DNA from: Hymenobacter sublimis
GTDB lineage: Bacteria > Bacteroidota > Bacteroidia > Cytophagales > Hymenobacteraceae
Direction of reading: 5' to 3'
DNA: 64,000 nucleotides
NCBI RefSeq assembly: GCF_023101345.1
Contig: NZ_CP095848.1
Coordinates: forward strand, 3,436,001-3,500,000
The position numbers and the translations under genes were made by a program. Shown here in pieces: positions 53,456 through 62,197 of this stretch (position 1 is its first letter; each line of letters begins with the position of its first letter). A model generated the notes under the pieces. That model searched no databases. It was not told where the DNA came from and worked only from the letters and a program-made list of their open reading frames with translations.

Positions 53456-55579
53456 TTACCGTAGTACCGACTCCGTTACCTTGCTGATGTCGCTGCTGAC
53501 TTTCTGGATAAACTCCAGCTGCTCGTTGAGCTGGGCGTCGGGCATGGCGGGCGGCGTGGGGGTGGCAGGTTCGGTGGGCACAACTTCGGGCTCCTGGGGG
53601 TCGAGGCGGCGGAGGCTGCGGTGCAGGGCCTGCTGGGCCTGGCGCAGGGCTTTAAGGCTGGCAGCAGGTAGGCCTGGGCGCATTTCTCCGGCCAGCATGG
53701 CGGAGGTAATCGAGGCCACGTTGGAGGAAAGAATGTGGTTGAGCACCACAAATTCGTGGACTTCCGTAGGCCGGTGCTGCTTGCCGCGCGGCTCAGACAT
53801 CATGCGCTGGAAGGCCGCTCCCAGGTTGGCCGAGCTGACGTATACATCCTTGCGGGCCAGCTTGTAGTCGACCAGGGCCACGGGCAAGCCGACCAGGGTT
53901 TCCTGCAGGGTACGGAGGTAGTGAAGATTGGCGCGCAGCACGGCCTTGAGGTGGTCGTGCAATTGGCCCGACTCCCAGTTGGGAAACAGCAAGTAGCCAG
54001 TCAGAAAGGCAATCAGGCAGCCCAGCACCGTATCAAATACCCGCTCCTCTACTACCTGCACGTAACCCAACCCCAGAAAACTGAACAGAATTAGGATGAA
54101 GGGCGTCATGAAGGTGACGGTGACCAAGTAGTTGATGCGCACAAAGCTGTAGGACACCAGCATGAACAGCACCAGCAGCAGCAGTAGCACCGTGCGGTCG
54201 GGAATCAGCCAGAGCACCAAGGCCCCAATGGCGCCCCCGCCCAACGTACCAAGCACGCGCTGCACGTTGCGCTCCTTGGTGAGGCTGAAGGCAGGCTTAA
54301 GCATGTAGGTAATGGTCATAGTCACCCAGTAGCTGTGGTGGCCAGGTAGTACTTTGGTTACCAGAAAACCTACCAGGCAGGCCACAAACATGCGCGCTGA
54401 GTGGCGGAAAATGCTGGACTGCAACGTCAGATGGTCGCGGAGCTGCTTCAGGTCGAAGCTCTGGTGGGCTACGAAGCGGCCAAACTCCAGCTCCCGGCCG
54501 GAAGGCGCGGGGGCGTTGGCATCGAAGTAGGCCAGAATATCCTGGAGGCGCTGGCTGAGGTTGCGCAGGTTCACCAGAATTTTCTTGAGCATGAGCGTGT
54601 GCCCCTGGCGCTTAGGGTCATCGAGGACGTCAATCTGTGCTTTGAGCTTTTCCAAGCCTGCCAGCAGGTTGCGCTGAGCCGAGTAGCCGTGGTTGGCCTG
54701 AATAGCAAACCCGATGTTTTCCAGCTCGGCGGCGTGCTCCTCAATTTCGCGGGCTATATCGTCGAGTACGCCGGTAGCCTCGAAGCGCTGATGCAGGGCC
54801 GCGTAGTCGTGATAGGTGATGGTGATTTGCTCGTAGAGGTCAATTACGTCCACGAACGTGAGCACGAGGCGGCGGCCGGTGCCAGTGGTTTCCTTGACCA
54901 ACTGCCGGGTTTTAAACAGTAACTCCCGCACGGCGTCCTGCTTTTCGCTGACCGTCACCTGCTGGGCTACCAGGCGGCGGTAGTCGGCTTCCAGGTTGGT
55001 GCCGGTGCGGTAAAACTCAGCCTTGAGGCGCAGGAAATCCGCAATGGCCCGAATACAGTCGCCGAGGGCTTGCTGGGCGGGCCGGTACGGGCGCAAGGTA
55101 TAGAGTAGCATGGTCACGCTCAGGTACCACAGCCCGCCGGCCACTACCATACCCGCGTAGGGTAGTACTTCCGCCGGTTTCAGGGGCCGGTCCAGCATCA
55201 GAATGATGATGAGCAGCCCGGCCGTGCCCACGGCGCCGGCCCGGTTGCCATACACAAGCAGCATGGTAAAAATAAAGCTACAAACCACAACCTCTACCCC
55301 CAGCAAGGCTGGGTAAGAGTGGAGAAACCCCGTCACCAATGCCATAATCCCAATCAGGGCGGTGGCGGCCAGCATGCCGTTGCGCTTGTGCACCATCGGG
55401 CCCGGCGTATCAGTGAGGCTCACGCACACGGCCCCCAACGACACCGTTAGCCCGTCAACTAAGTCGCCGTACAGACCCAGCACCAGGCCGGGCAGCAGAA
55501 TGGAAAGCGTGGTCCGCAGACCATCCGAAAATTCCTGACTAGTGAAAAAGTATTGAAAGGAACGGACCCGTTCATCCAT
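53456..55579 (-). CDS. FUSC-family membrane protein (YccS-like)
   Basis: 707 residues with two hydrophobic halves: the first at residues 25-160 (GLVLGLYGDL, NGMLAATALIGIMALVTGF), the second at ~400-520 (FVACLVGFLVTKVLPGHHSYWVTMTITYMLKP, VQRVLGTLGGGAIGALVLWLI). The soluble middle is helical, and the C-terminus ends in LEFIQKVSSDISKVTESV. This matches the YccS/YhfK-type FUSC superfamily (aromatic acid exporter-like). The exported substrate is unknown. It is the first gene of a leftward run that continues with a 126-residue protein and the AmpG-like transporter. Confidence 0.88.
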   Translation of the reverse strand: MDERVRSFQYFFTSQEFSDGLRTTLSILLPGLVLGLYGDLVDGLTVSLGAVCVSLTDTPGPMVHKRNGMLAATALIGIMALVTGFLHSYPALLGVEVVVCSFIFTMLLVYGNRAGAVGTAGLLIIILMLDRPLKPAEVLPYAGMVVAGGLWYLSVTMLLYTLRPYRPAQQALGDCIRAIADFLRLKAEFYRTGTNLEADYRRLVAQQVTVSEKQDAVRELLFKTRQLVKETTGTGRRLVLTFVDVIDLYEQITITYHDYAALHQRFEATGVLDDIAREIEEHAAELENIGFAIQANHGYSAQRNLLAGLEKLKAQIDVLDDPKRQGHTLMLKKILVNLRNLSQRLQDILAYFDANAPAPSGRELEFGRFVAHQSFDLKQLRDHLTLQSSIFRHSARMFVACLVGFLVTKVLPGHHSYWVTMTITYMLKPAFSLTKERNVQRVLGTLGGGAIGALVLWLIPDRTVLLLLLVLFMLVSYSFVRINYLVTVTFMTPFILILFSFLGLGYVQVVEERVFDTVLGCLIAFLTGYLLFPNWESGQLHDHLKAVLRANLHYLRTLQETLVGLPVALVDYKLARKDVYVSSANLGAAFQRMMSEPRGKQHRPTEVHEFVVLNHILSSNVASITSAMLAGEMRPGLPAASLKALRQAQQALHRSLRRLDPQEPEVVPTEPATPTPPAMPDAQLNEQLEFIQKVSSDISKVTESVLR

Positions 55580-55654
55580 GGTGGTTACCCCGAAAGTTAC
55601 ACCCGGCTTATACGCACCAGCTTCGGTTCAGGGGTGCAAGGTACGACATGGGTC

Positions 55655-57205
55655 CTACTCCGCGGGTGCCAAATCGGAATTGGCCGGGCCGTTCATGAGC
55701 TTGCCGTAGGCATCAAAGCGGGAGCCGTGGCAGGGACAGTCCCAGCTCGTTTCCAGCTTGTTCCAGTGCACAATACAGCCCAGGTGCGGGCACACGGCCG
55801 AGCACTCGTGCACTTGGCCCTGGGGGTCTTTGTAAACGGCAACTTTTAGCGGGCCCCGGCCAATAATAGCTCCGGAGCTGGGCGCTACCTCCTCGGCCGT
55901 TTTCACGTCGCCGCCGGTTAGCAGCTCCGCATAATCGGCGGCTACCTGCACGTTTTCCTTCACGTACTCCTTCACCGACTCAAACTTTACGGTCACGCGG
56001 CCGGGGTCGTAGAGCGAGGCCCAGGGGTTTTCCCGGCCCACAATTAGGTCGGTGATGATGATGGGGCCTAGGGTGCCGTGGGTCATGCCGTGGCCCGAGT
56101 CGCCGGTGATGATGTAGACGTTGTCCTCATCGAGCGGATTGCGGCCGGCGTAGGCCAGCCCGTCCACCGGCTCCATCACCTGTCCCGACCAGCGGTAGTC
56201 CACTTGCCCGGCGGTGGGAAAGTTGGCTTTGGTCCAGAACTCCAGGCAGCGTAGGTGCTCCTCGGGGTCGGGCTCCTGGCCGGTTTTGTGGTCCTCGCCG
56301 CCTACGATGAGCAGGTCGTAGTCCTCGTTTTCAACTTCTTGCAGGCGGATGTAGTGGTAGGGGTCGGCAGTGTCCCAGTACAACGCCTTCGTGACGGAGC
56401 CCTTGGGCACCCGCGCCCCGATAACGTAGGTGCGGTAGGGGTGTTGCTTGGTGTGCATCACTACCCGGTCGTTGAAGGGTGTATTCGTGGCAATTACAAT
56501 GGCCTGGGCCCGCACTTCGTGGCCGCCGGTAGTCACCACCCGGGCCTGGGAGCCGCCATGCACTTCCGTCACGTGGGTGCGGGTAAAGATGCGACCACCC
56601 TGCTTTTCAATGGCTTGCGCTACCCCGCGCAGGTACTTCAAAATGTGAAACTGCCCCTGGTTAGGAAACACCAGACACTCGCCGGTTTGGAAACCTTGGG
56701 TCCCAGCATCGGGTAGGCGCTTTACATCGGTAAGGCCAGCGCGGTGGGCCGCTTCCAGCTCCTGGTCCAGCTCCTTGGGAGTTCCGCTTTGGGGCAGGAA
56801 CAGGTAGCCCGGCAGACGCGTAAAGTCGCAGTCAATCTTTTCCTTTTTAACAATCTGTTCGATGCGGTCCACGGCGGCGCGGTGGCTGTCGGCGGCCAGG
56901 CGAGCCCCGTCTTTGCCGAACAGGTCCTCCAGGGTTGTATACCGGTCGTCGAGGGCGAAACTGAGGTGGGCCGTGGTCCGACCGGTTTCACCGCTGGCCA
57001 ACTCACCGTCTTCCAGGAGCACCACCTTTTTGCCTTCCAACCCCAGCAAATAAGCCTGGGTGAGGCCGGCAATACCACCACCTACTACCACTACATCGGT
57101 CGTCAGGTTTTCCCGCAGAGGCTCAAACGATGGCAGTGGGGCGGCAGTACCAAACCAGGAGGAAATGGTAGCACCGGAAGTCTGGGTAGGGTTGGGCGTA
57201 GGCAT
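55655..57205 (-). CDS. FAD-dependent oxidoreductase with C-terminal Rieske domain
   Basis: 516 residues. N-terminal DAO-type FAD domain: VVVVGGGIAGLTQAYLLG (~37-54), SGETGRTTAHL, RVVTTGGHEVRAQAIVIATNTP, and DNVYIITGDSGHGMTHGTLGP near the end of the domain. The Rieske 2Fe-2S domain is at ~435-516, with ligands in CPHLGC (472-477) and CPCHGS (490-495). This two-part design matches proteins annotated as gamma-glutamylputrescine oxidase-like or Rieske-FAD oxidoreductases; the substrate is not known. The Rieske centre suggests electron transfer to or from a membrane or soluble partner. Confidence 0.92.
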   Translation of the reverse strand: MPTPNPTQTSGATISSWFGTAAPLPSFEPLRENLTTDVVVVGGGIAGLTQAYLLGLEGKKVVLLEDGELASGETGRTTAHLSFALDDRYTTLEDLFGKDGARLAADSHRAAVDRIEQIVKKEKIDCDFTRLPGYLFLPQSGTPKELDQELEAAHRAGLTDVKRLPDAGTQGFQTGECLVFPNQGQFHILKYLRGVAQAIEKQGGRIFTRTHVTEVHGGSQARVVTTGGHEVRAQAIVIATNTPFNDRVVMHTKQHPYRTYVIGARVPKGSVTKALYWDTADPYHYIRLQEVENEDYDLLIVGGEDHKTGQEPDPEEHLRCLEFWTKANFPTAGQVDYRWSGQVMEPVDGLAYAGRNPLDEDNVYIITGDSGHGMTHGTLGPIIITDLIVGRENPWASLYDPGRVTVKFESVKEYVKENVQVAADYAELLTGGDVKTAEEVAPSSGAIIGRGPLKVAVYKDPQGQVHECSAVCPHLGCIVHWNKLETSWDCPCHGSRFDAYGKLMNGPANSDLAPAE

Positions 57206-57291
57206 AGCGGCGTGGGGTCTGGTTCAGGATGGAAGTCCTCCACAGGTACGCCGGGGCTTGGGCTGGGGTTAAGGTTGAGCTTGGATAAAAA

Positions 57292-57377
57292 CGTGTCATG
57301 CCGAGCCCAAGCGAGGAAACTGGAGTTACCACGCAACGGCTTACCTCAGATTCCTCGCTTGGGCTCGGCATGACACG
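57292..57377. repeat. GTCATGCCGAG-family inverted repeat
   Basis: Perfect 27-bp arms (57292-57318 and 57351-57377; arm contains GTCATGCCGAGCCCAAGCGA) around a 32-base loop, between two leftward genes. Shares the GTCATGCCGAG core with 49030-49118. Confidence 0.88.
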
Positions 57378-57391
57378 CGTGGACGCGGCCC

Positions 57392-58360
57392 TTAGTACAG
57401 AATATCTTCTACCGGCTCCAGCTTGGCCGGCACTTCGGTTTCGCCGAGCATCTGGCGCAGGTCAATTTCGATGGAGCGGCAGATGGCCGTCATCGGCACG
57501 TCGTTCATGTTGTTTTCGAAGGGATTTTCGCTGTTGTGGCCCACCGTTTCGATGGTAGCAAATACCCAGGACACCATCACCGAAAACGGCACCGTCAGCC
57601 AGATGTGGTCCGGGCCAAGCTTGGCAAATTCCATCACCAGGCCCAGCGGCATCAAGGCCGTGAACAAGTACACGAACACCATGCTAAAGAAGGCGTACTG
57701 GCGCGGGAAGGGCGTGTTCTTGATTCTTTCGCAGCCGCCTTGCAGGTTGTAGAGCGTTTCCAGCGTGTTCATCATGGTCACGTGCTGGAAGTCGTTGAGT
57801 AGGCCCCGCTCCTCGCGTAGCCGCCGCAGCTCAGCGGCCTGCTGGCGCACAATTTGAGCGGGTGGGTTGGCCGTGGCGCGCAGGTATTCTGATTCCTCTT
57901 CCTCCAGGAAAGGAGCTACGGCGGTGTCCCACTGCTCCGGCTGGCGGCGCAGATGAATGCGCAAGGCATTGCACCAGGCAATTTGCCGGTACACCATGCG
58001 GCGGTGGCGGCCGGTCAGCTCCTCGGCGGAGGCAGGGGGCATGTCCAGGCCGGGCGCATCAACCACGGAGGTAATAAACTCCAGAATCTGGACGGCCGTG
58101 GTGCGGCTGCTGTTCACGATGCCACCCCAAAGCTGGCGGCCCTCCCAGAATCGGTCGTAGGAGCCGTTGTTTTTAAAGCCGATGTAGAAGGCAACGGCCG
58201 TACCTAGGGTAGCTACTGGCTGCCACGGAATGGCCACGGAATGGAAGTTCAGTGGCCCGTACACCAGGCATACCAGCAGGCTGTACACGGTAAAAATCGT
58301 GACCGACTTCCAGCCGAGCTTCCAGATAATGTGTAGGCGGAGGTTTTCGCGAATGTACAC
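57392..58360 (-). CDS. Bestrophin-family channel
   Basis: 322 residues, pentameric anion channel family of the inner membrane. N-terminal signature (MYIRENLRLHIIWKLGWKSV) and VAFYIGFKNNGSYDRFWEGRQLWGGIVNSSR match bacterial bestrophins, with helices near 25-45, 48-65, 218-240 and 250-270, and a conserved C-terminal acidic part (PFENNMNDVPMTAICRSIEIDLRQML). Start is GTG 58360. It is 227 bases downstream of the MutS-like gene; the gap (58361-58587) holds nothing I recognise. Confidence 0.9.
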   Translation of the reverse strand: MYIRENLRLHIIWKLGWKSVTIFTVYSLLVCLVYGPLNFHSVAIPWQPVATLGTAVAFYIGFKNNGSYDRFWEGRQLWGGIVNSSRTTAVQILEFITSVVDAPGLDMPPASAEELTGRHRRMVYRQIAWCNALRIHLRRQPEQWDTAVAPFLEEEESEYLRATANPPAQIVRQQAAELRRLREERGLLNDFQHVTMMNTLETLYNLQGGCERIKNTPFPRQYAFFSMVFVYLFTALMPLGLVMEFAKLGPDHIWLTVPFSVMVSWVFATIETVGHNSENPFENNMNDVPMTAICRSIEIDLRQMLGETEVPAKLEPVEDILY

Positions 58361-58587
58361 GCAGAAGGAGTTAGGGCTAACGCAAATGAAACGGAAGGTA
58401 GAAACCGCGCATTAACCTCATGTTAAACGCGGGGTCTTCGCGGCCTTCTACGAATTCAGGCGCTCTTGCAGCTATCCGCAGCTCCACTATTTAGCCCGGA
58501 CTGGGGTAGTAGGGTAATCGGTTAAGAGGCCATCTTGCCCTGCCCTAACGGCCTGCTTTAAATCAGTGATTTTGCCCAATACGCTTT

Positions 58588-60441
58588 TCAATCCAGCATA
58601 ATACCCATCAGGCGCATGAGCTGGCTGGCGTTAAACGAGCGGCACACGCCGGGCGTCAGGTGGTAATCGAAGCGCAGGGTACCGTCGGGGTTCAGGAAAC
58701 TGTTGAAGCTCACGTTGCGCACGTGTCCGGGCAGTTCCTCTTCCAGAGCCGCCAGTTCCAGGTCGTGGGTACTGATAAGGCCGCTGGCGGCGCGCTGCCG
58801 CAGCTGGTGCACCAGGGCCCGTGCGCCGCGGTGACGGTCTTCGGAGTTAGTGCCCTTTAGAATTTCATCGAGCAGGTAGAAAACCGGCAGCCCGCTCGGC
58901 GCAGTGGTTTGGCTAGTGGGCGCGGTCAGGTCCAGGAGTAGGCGCAGGCGCTTGAGCTCAGCGTAGAACGAGGAAGTGCTTTCCGATAGGTTATCGTTGG
59001 TACGCATGGCGGTGTACACTTGGGCGGGTCCGCAGGTAAAGGTGTGTGCTGGCACCACCGCGCCGGCCTGGGCCAGCACCAAATTCAGGCCCACCGTGCG
59101 CAGAAACGTGCTTTTACCGGCCATATTGGAACCCGTCACAACCACCGTCTGGCCCGCGCCTTCCGTGCGAAAGTCGTTGCGCACACCCGTTTCGGCGAAC
59201 AGCAGCGGGTGGCCCATGGCCTCGGCTACTACCGTCAGGGGTGCGGCCGCTACCTCGGGCTGGGCAAAGGTCGGGTTGGCGGCCCGGAAAGCGGCCAGAC
59301 TCACGAGGGCGTCCAGCTCGGCGGCAGCCTCTAGCAGGGGCTCCAGGCCGTGCTGCAGCTGCCGCTTCCAACGCTCTAGCTGCCACATGCCCCACAAATC
59401 CCAGAGCAGCACCGTATTCAGCAGGCCCGCCACCGCCGGATTTTGCCGGGCCGAAAACCAGCCCGCCACCCCCGACAGCCGCTCCAGCAACCGGGCCGCT
59501 GCTACCCCACCCGTGTCGTGCAGGGTGCGGTGCAGGCGGCGCAGGGCCGGGCTCTGCCACTGCCCGGCCTCGAACAAGGACAGTTGGTCGTGGGCTGCAC
59601 GCAGGGCGTCGCGCATGGTGGTTACGTGCTGGTAGTATTCGGCGCGGAGGCTGCTGAAACGGGCATTCAGGGCCGTGGTTAGCAGTAGCACCAGCAGCGG
59701 CCAAGTGCCCAGGCCGTTCAGGGCGACGACGATGGCGGCCACGGCCACTACCGGCAATAGCACTAACAAGGGCAGCAGCCAGCTTTTACCGGTGAAGAAA
59801 TCTGGTTCCCGAAGCCAAGCCGCAAACTGCCGCGGGTCCGATTCCTGGCGGGGGTAATGCCGGGCCCGGGCCTGCCACTCCTGCTGCCAGGCCACATCGG
59901 GGGCCAGCTCGGTGGTGGCCTGCTGCCGCTCCCCCAGCACCGCGGCCTGACCAGGCGCCAGCAGCCAGCCGGCCAGCCAGTCCTGGCCCAGGCGGGAGGT
60001 GCTGCGGTTCAGGAGCTGAAACAAGGAGTGGGCCCCGAATACGTCCAGGTCGGCGGCGTAGGCGTGCTGGGCATCCAGGTAGCGCAGGCCGGGGTCGAAG
60101 CCAGCCAGCTTGCCTTCCAGCCGGGCCAGCTCGTCGCGGTTGAGTTGGGCCAGCAGGCGCTGATGCTCGCGCTGGTAGCCTACGCTATTGTGCCAGCGTA
60201 CCAGTCCCAGAAATACGAGGTAGGCCACCAAAATAAGCACAAAGCCGGCCCCTACCTCGCCCTGGCTAAACAACGCCCACACGCCCGCGGCGGCCCCCAC
60301 AAACACCAGCAGCCGCACCAGGGCTACCAGCCGGTGCCGGCCGGCAAAGTAGTTTTCGCGCTCGGTGTAGTGAGTCAGGTTTTCCTGGAATAGCTCGGCG
60401 GGCGGAATAGAAAGCGGACGAAAAGCAGTAGAAGCAGGCAC
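58588..60441 (-). CDS. Membrane-anchored MutS-like ATPase
   Basis: 617 residues from GTG 60441. It has the MutS ATPase: Walker A TGSNMAGKST (~residue 437), FSPH-like loop (SESTSSFYAELKRL), Walker B FYLLDEILKGTN, and signature SGLISTHDLELA. There are four hydrophobic segments near residues 42-80 and 217-250 (LLVFVGAAAGVWALF, WLLPLLVLLPVVAVAAIVVA), and no mismatch-reading N-terminal domain I/II. So it cannot read mismatches like MutS1; membrane-bound MutS homologues of this length are typical of Bacteroidota and uncharacterised. Upstream gene ends 54 bases before its start. Confidence 0.88.
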   Translation of the reverse strand: MPASTAFRPLSIPPAELFQENLTHYTERENYFAGRHRLVALVRLLVFVGAAAGVWALFSQGEVGAGFVLILVAYLVFLGLVRWHNSVGYQREHQRLLAQLNRDELARLEGKLAGFDPGLRYLDAQHAYAADLDVFGAHSLFQLLNRSTSRLGQDWLAGWLLAPGQAAVLGERQQATTELAPDVAWQQEWQARARHYPRQESDPRQFAAWLREPDFFTGKSWLLPLLVLLPVVAVAAIVVALNGLGTWPLLVLLLTTALNARFSSLRAEYYQHVTTMRDALRAAHDQLSLFEAGQWQSPALRRLHRTLHDTGGVAAARLLERLSGVAGWFSARQNPAVAGLLNTVLLWDLWGMWQLERWKRQLQHGLEPLLEAAAELDALVSLAAFRAANPTFAQPEVAAAPLTVVAEAMGHPLLFAETGVRNDFRTEGAGQTVVVTGSNMAGKSTFLRTVGLNLVLAQAGAVVPAHTFTCGPAQVYTAMRTNDNLSESTSSFYAELKRLRLLLDLTAPTSQTTAPSGLPVFYLLDEILKGTNSEDRHRGARALVHQLRQRAASGLISTHDLELAALEEELPGHVRNVSFNSFLNPDGTLRFDYHLTPGVCRSFNASQLMRLMGIMLD

Positions 60442-60495
60442 GGCAGCAGAAACGGGTGAGGCTGCGAAGGTACGCAGGCCTACGGGGAGGTAGGG

Positions 60496-61632
60496 CTACC
60501 GCTTCAGTAGGCGCCACAAGGGGCTGGCGGGTTTCAGAAACGGTGCCAATTCAGCAAAGCTAAAAGCCAGCCGAAATTCATACTCCATATCTCTTCGCAC
60601 GAAGTGGGTCATGCCGTCGTAGTCTACTGCGTGGTGGAAGGTTACGCTGTCAGCGGTTATGTGCAGGTCGGTGGGCGGATGCTGCGCATCGATATGCTGA
60701 TTGCGCAGCCCGGCGGTATCAGTGGAGTCCTGCGGGTTTTCGTGCAGGTAGCGGCTGATTTCTCGTTGCAGCTTCTGCTCACAGATGGCCAGAAACGCGG
60801 TCTGTTTGCCAGGGTCAATTTCATCGGTCAGCTGCTCACCGGTTCGCAGGTCCATCACCACCGACCACATTCGGGCAAACAGCTGCCCTCCCCCCGTTAT
60901 TTGCTCACTTCGTAGCCACACGCTCAGCAGGCCCAAGTCGTTGTAGGTCACTGTTGCATCAGTACCCAGGTAACCGCGTATTTCCCCTGCCCTTCGCGCT
61001 TTCGCTTCTTCCTGCAGCTCCTCCCAGGTCATATTGGCCATGTCCACTACATTAAAAGCGGCCCACAACTTCTCTGACACGCGGAAATCAGGCACGGTAA
61101 ATATAGGCTCGATATACTCCCCGAAATAGGTTTGCGTTGCTACGTGCGCTTTCTCGGCAAAACCGGTGCTGCGGTAGCTCGTCAGTTGGGCGGGCAACTG
61201 TCGTTCCGATTTAGCCGCCCGCCAAGTGCCGGCCAGCGTGCCCGCAGCCGTCCGACGCAAATGGAAATACGCGAATGGCTGCCGGGGCTGGCGGCTCCCA
61301 TCCCAACGCTCCGTCAGTTCGGGGCGGTCCAGGTTTACCTCGCCTAGCCACAGGTCGCCGGCGGGCGTTACATATCCATCCAGCCAGATAGGTTTTTGCT
61401 GACTTAGGTAGTAATACCAGCCGGCTACCTGCTGGCGGCCCTGCTGGTTAGTAATGGACAGTCGAAACGGGTATTTGCCCCCAAAGGTCCCTTCATAATC
61501 ACCTGCCACAGCCGCGGCGGCAGCCCAAGCCATAGGCTTCAAGGCGGCGTGGGCCCCGGAACTGGGCTGCGCACTACCTATCTCGGCCGACAGTATAAGA
61601 GCCAGAAAACTTGTTATAAAGTAGTTGTTCAC
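60496..61632 (-). CDS. Secreted protein with DUF3298-like C-terminus
   Basis: 378 residues with a signal peptide (MNNYFITSFLALILSAEIGSA). The first half repeats short strands (GDYEGTFGGKYPFRLSITNQQG, WYYYLSQQKPIWLDGYV, GTLAGTWRAAKS). The second half (from ~residue 225) resembles the DUF3298/RsiV-like domain: LGLLSVWLRSEQITGG, MWSVVMDLRTGEQLTDEI, PTDLHITADSVTFHHAVD, YEFRLAFSFAELAPFL. This domain binds small ligands or acts in anti-sigma proteins elsewhere; its role here is unknown. Confidence 0.7.
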   Translation of the reverse strand: MNNYFITSFLALILSAEIGSAQPSSGAHAALKPMAWAAAAAVAGDYEGTFGGKYPFRLSITNQQGRQQVAGWYYYLSQQKPIWLDGYVTPAGDLWLGEVNLDRPELTERWDGSRQPRQPFAYFHLRRTAAGTLAGTWRAAKSERQLPAQLTSYRSTGFAEKAHVATQTYFGEYIEPIFTVPDFRVSEKLWAAFNVVDMANMTWEELQEEAKARRAGEIRGYLGTDATVTYNDLGLLSVWLRSEQITGGGQLFARMWSVVMDLRTGEQLTDEIDPGKQTAFLAICEQKLQREISRYLHENPQDSTDTAGLRNQHIDAQHPPTDLHITADSVTFHHAVDYDGMTHFVRRDMEYEFRLAFSFAELAPFLKPASPLWRLLKR

Positions 61633-61655
61633 GTTGCTGTATCCATATCAGGTTC

Positions 61656-62090
61656 CTACCCCGCCACCACGGCAATGCACTTGAGCTCAATGGCAATGGG
61701 CGTGGGTAGGCGGTTGATTTCGACGGTGGTGCGGCAGGGCTGGTTACTTTGGAAATACTGGGCGTAGAGGCGGTTGTAGGTGGCAAAGTCGGCCTGCATG
61801 TTGGTCAGGAACACGGTAACGTCCACCAGGTCTTCCCACCGGGCTCCGGCTTCTTCCAGGATGTAGCGCACATTTTGGAACACGGCATGGCACTGGCTCT
61901 CGAAGTCGTAGCGCCGGATGGTGCCGTCCTCGTTCAGCTCTACGCCGGGCACCTGCGCCTGGCCGCGCTGGCGCGGGCCTACCCCCGACAAGAACAGCAG
62001 GTTGCCGGCGCGGCGGGCGTGGGGGTACAGGCCCACCGGCTCGGGAGCCCGCAGGGAGTTATGGGGAGCGGAAGTTAGGTCAGGTGCCAT
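61656..62090 (-). CDS. RidA-family protein
   Basis: 144 residues, one RidA/YjgF domain: PHARRAGNLLFLSGVGPRQ, DFESQCHAVFQNVRYILEEAG, DLVDVTVFLTNMQADFATYNRLYAQYF, PCRTTVEINRLPTPIAIELKCIAV. The C-terminal Arg (CRTTVE) and Glu residues match the imine/enamine deaminase site. The VGLYPHARR and PGVELNEDG blocks are close to 2-aminomuconate deaminase-like members. The ATG at 62090 sits only five bases after a promoter -7 box, so the mRNA may be leaderless. Confidence 0.92.
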   Translation of the reverse strand: MAPDLTSAPHNSLRAPEPVGLYPHARRAGNLLFLSGVGPRQRGQAQVPGVELNEDGTIRRYDFESQCHAVFQNVRYILEEAGARWEDLVDVTVFLTNMQADFATYNRLYAQYFQSNQPCRTTVEINRLPTPIAIELKCIAVVAG

Positions 62091-62095
62091 CAGGC

Positions 62096-62126
62096 CAAAG
62101 CTACCGAAAAGCGCCGCTTTTCGTAG
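62096..62126 (-). promoter_or_regulatory. ridA promoter with adjoining dyad
   Basis: TAGCTTTG on the minus strand (62096-62103) is an exact TAnnTTTG and ends five bases from the ridA ATG. It overlaps the edge of a dyad whose arms CTACCGAAAAGCG and CGCTTTTCGTAG (62101-62113, 62115-62126) are complementary apart from one extra C. The dyad could be an operator for the divergent ridA and TonB-like genes. Confidence 0.45.
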
Positions 62127-62197
62127 ATAGCGGAAACTCCGCCTTAGGCTGGTGCGGTTGTTGTGCCAACTGGGCTTCTGTTCCCTTGCTTCTTTCC

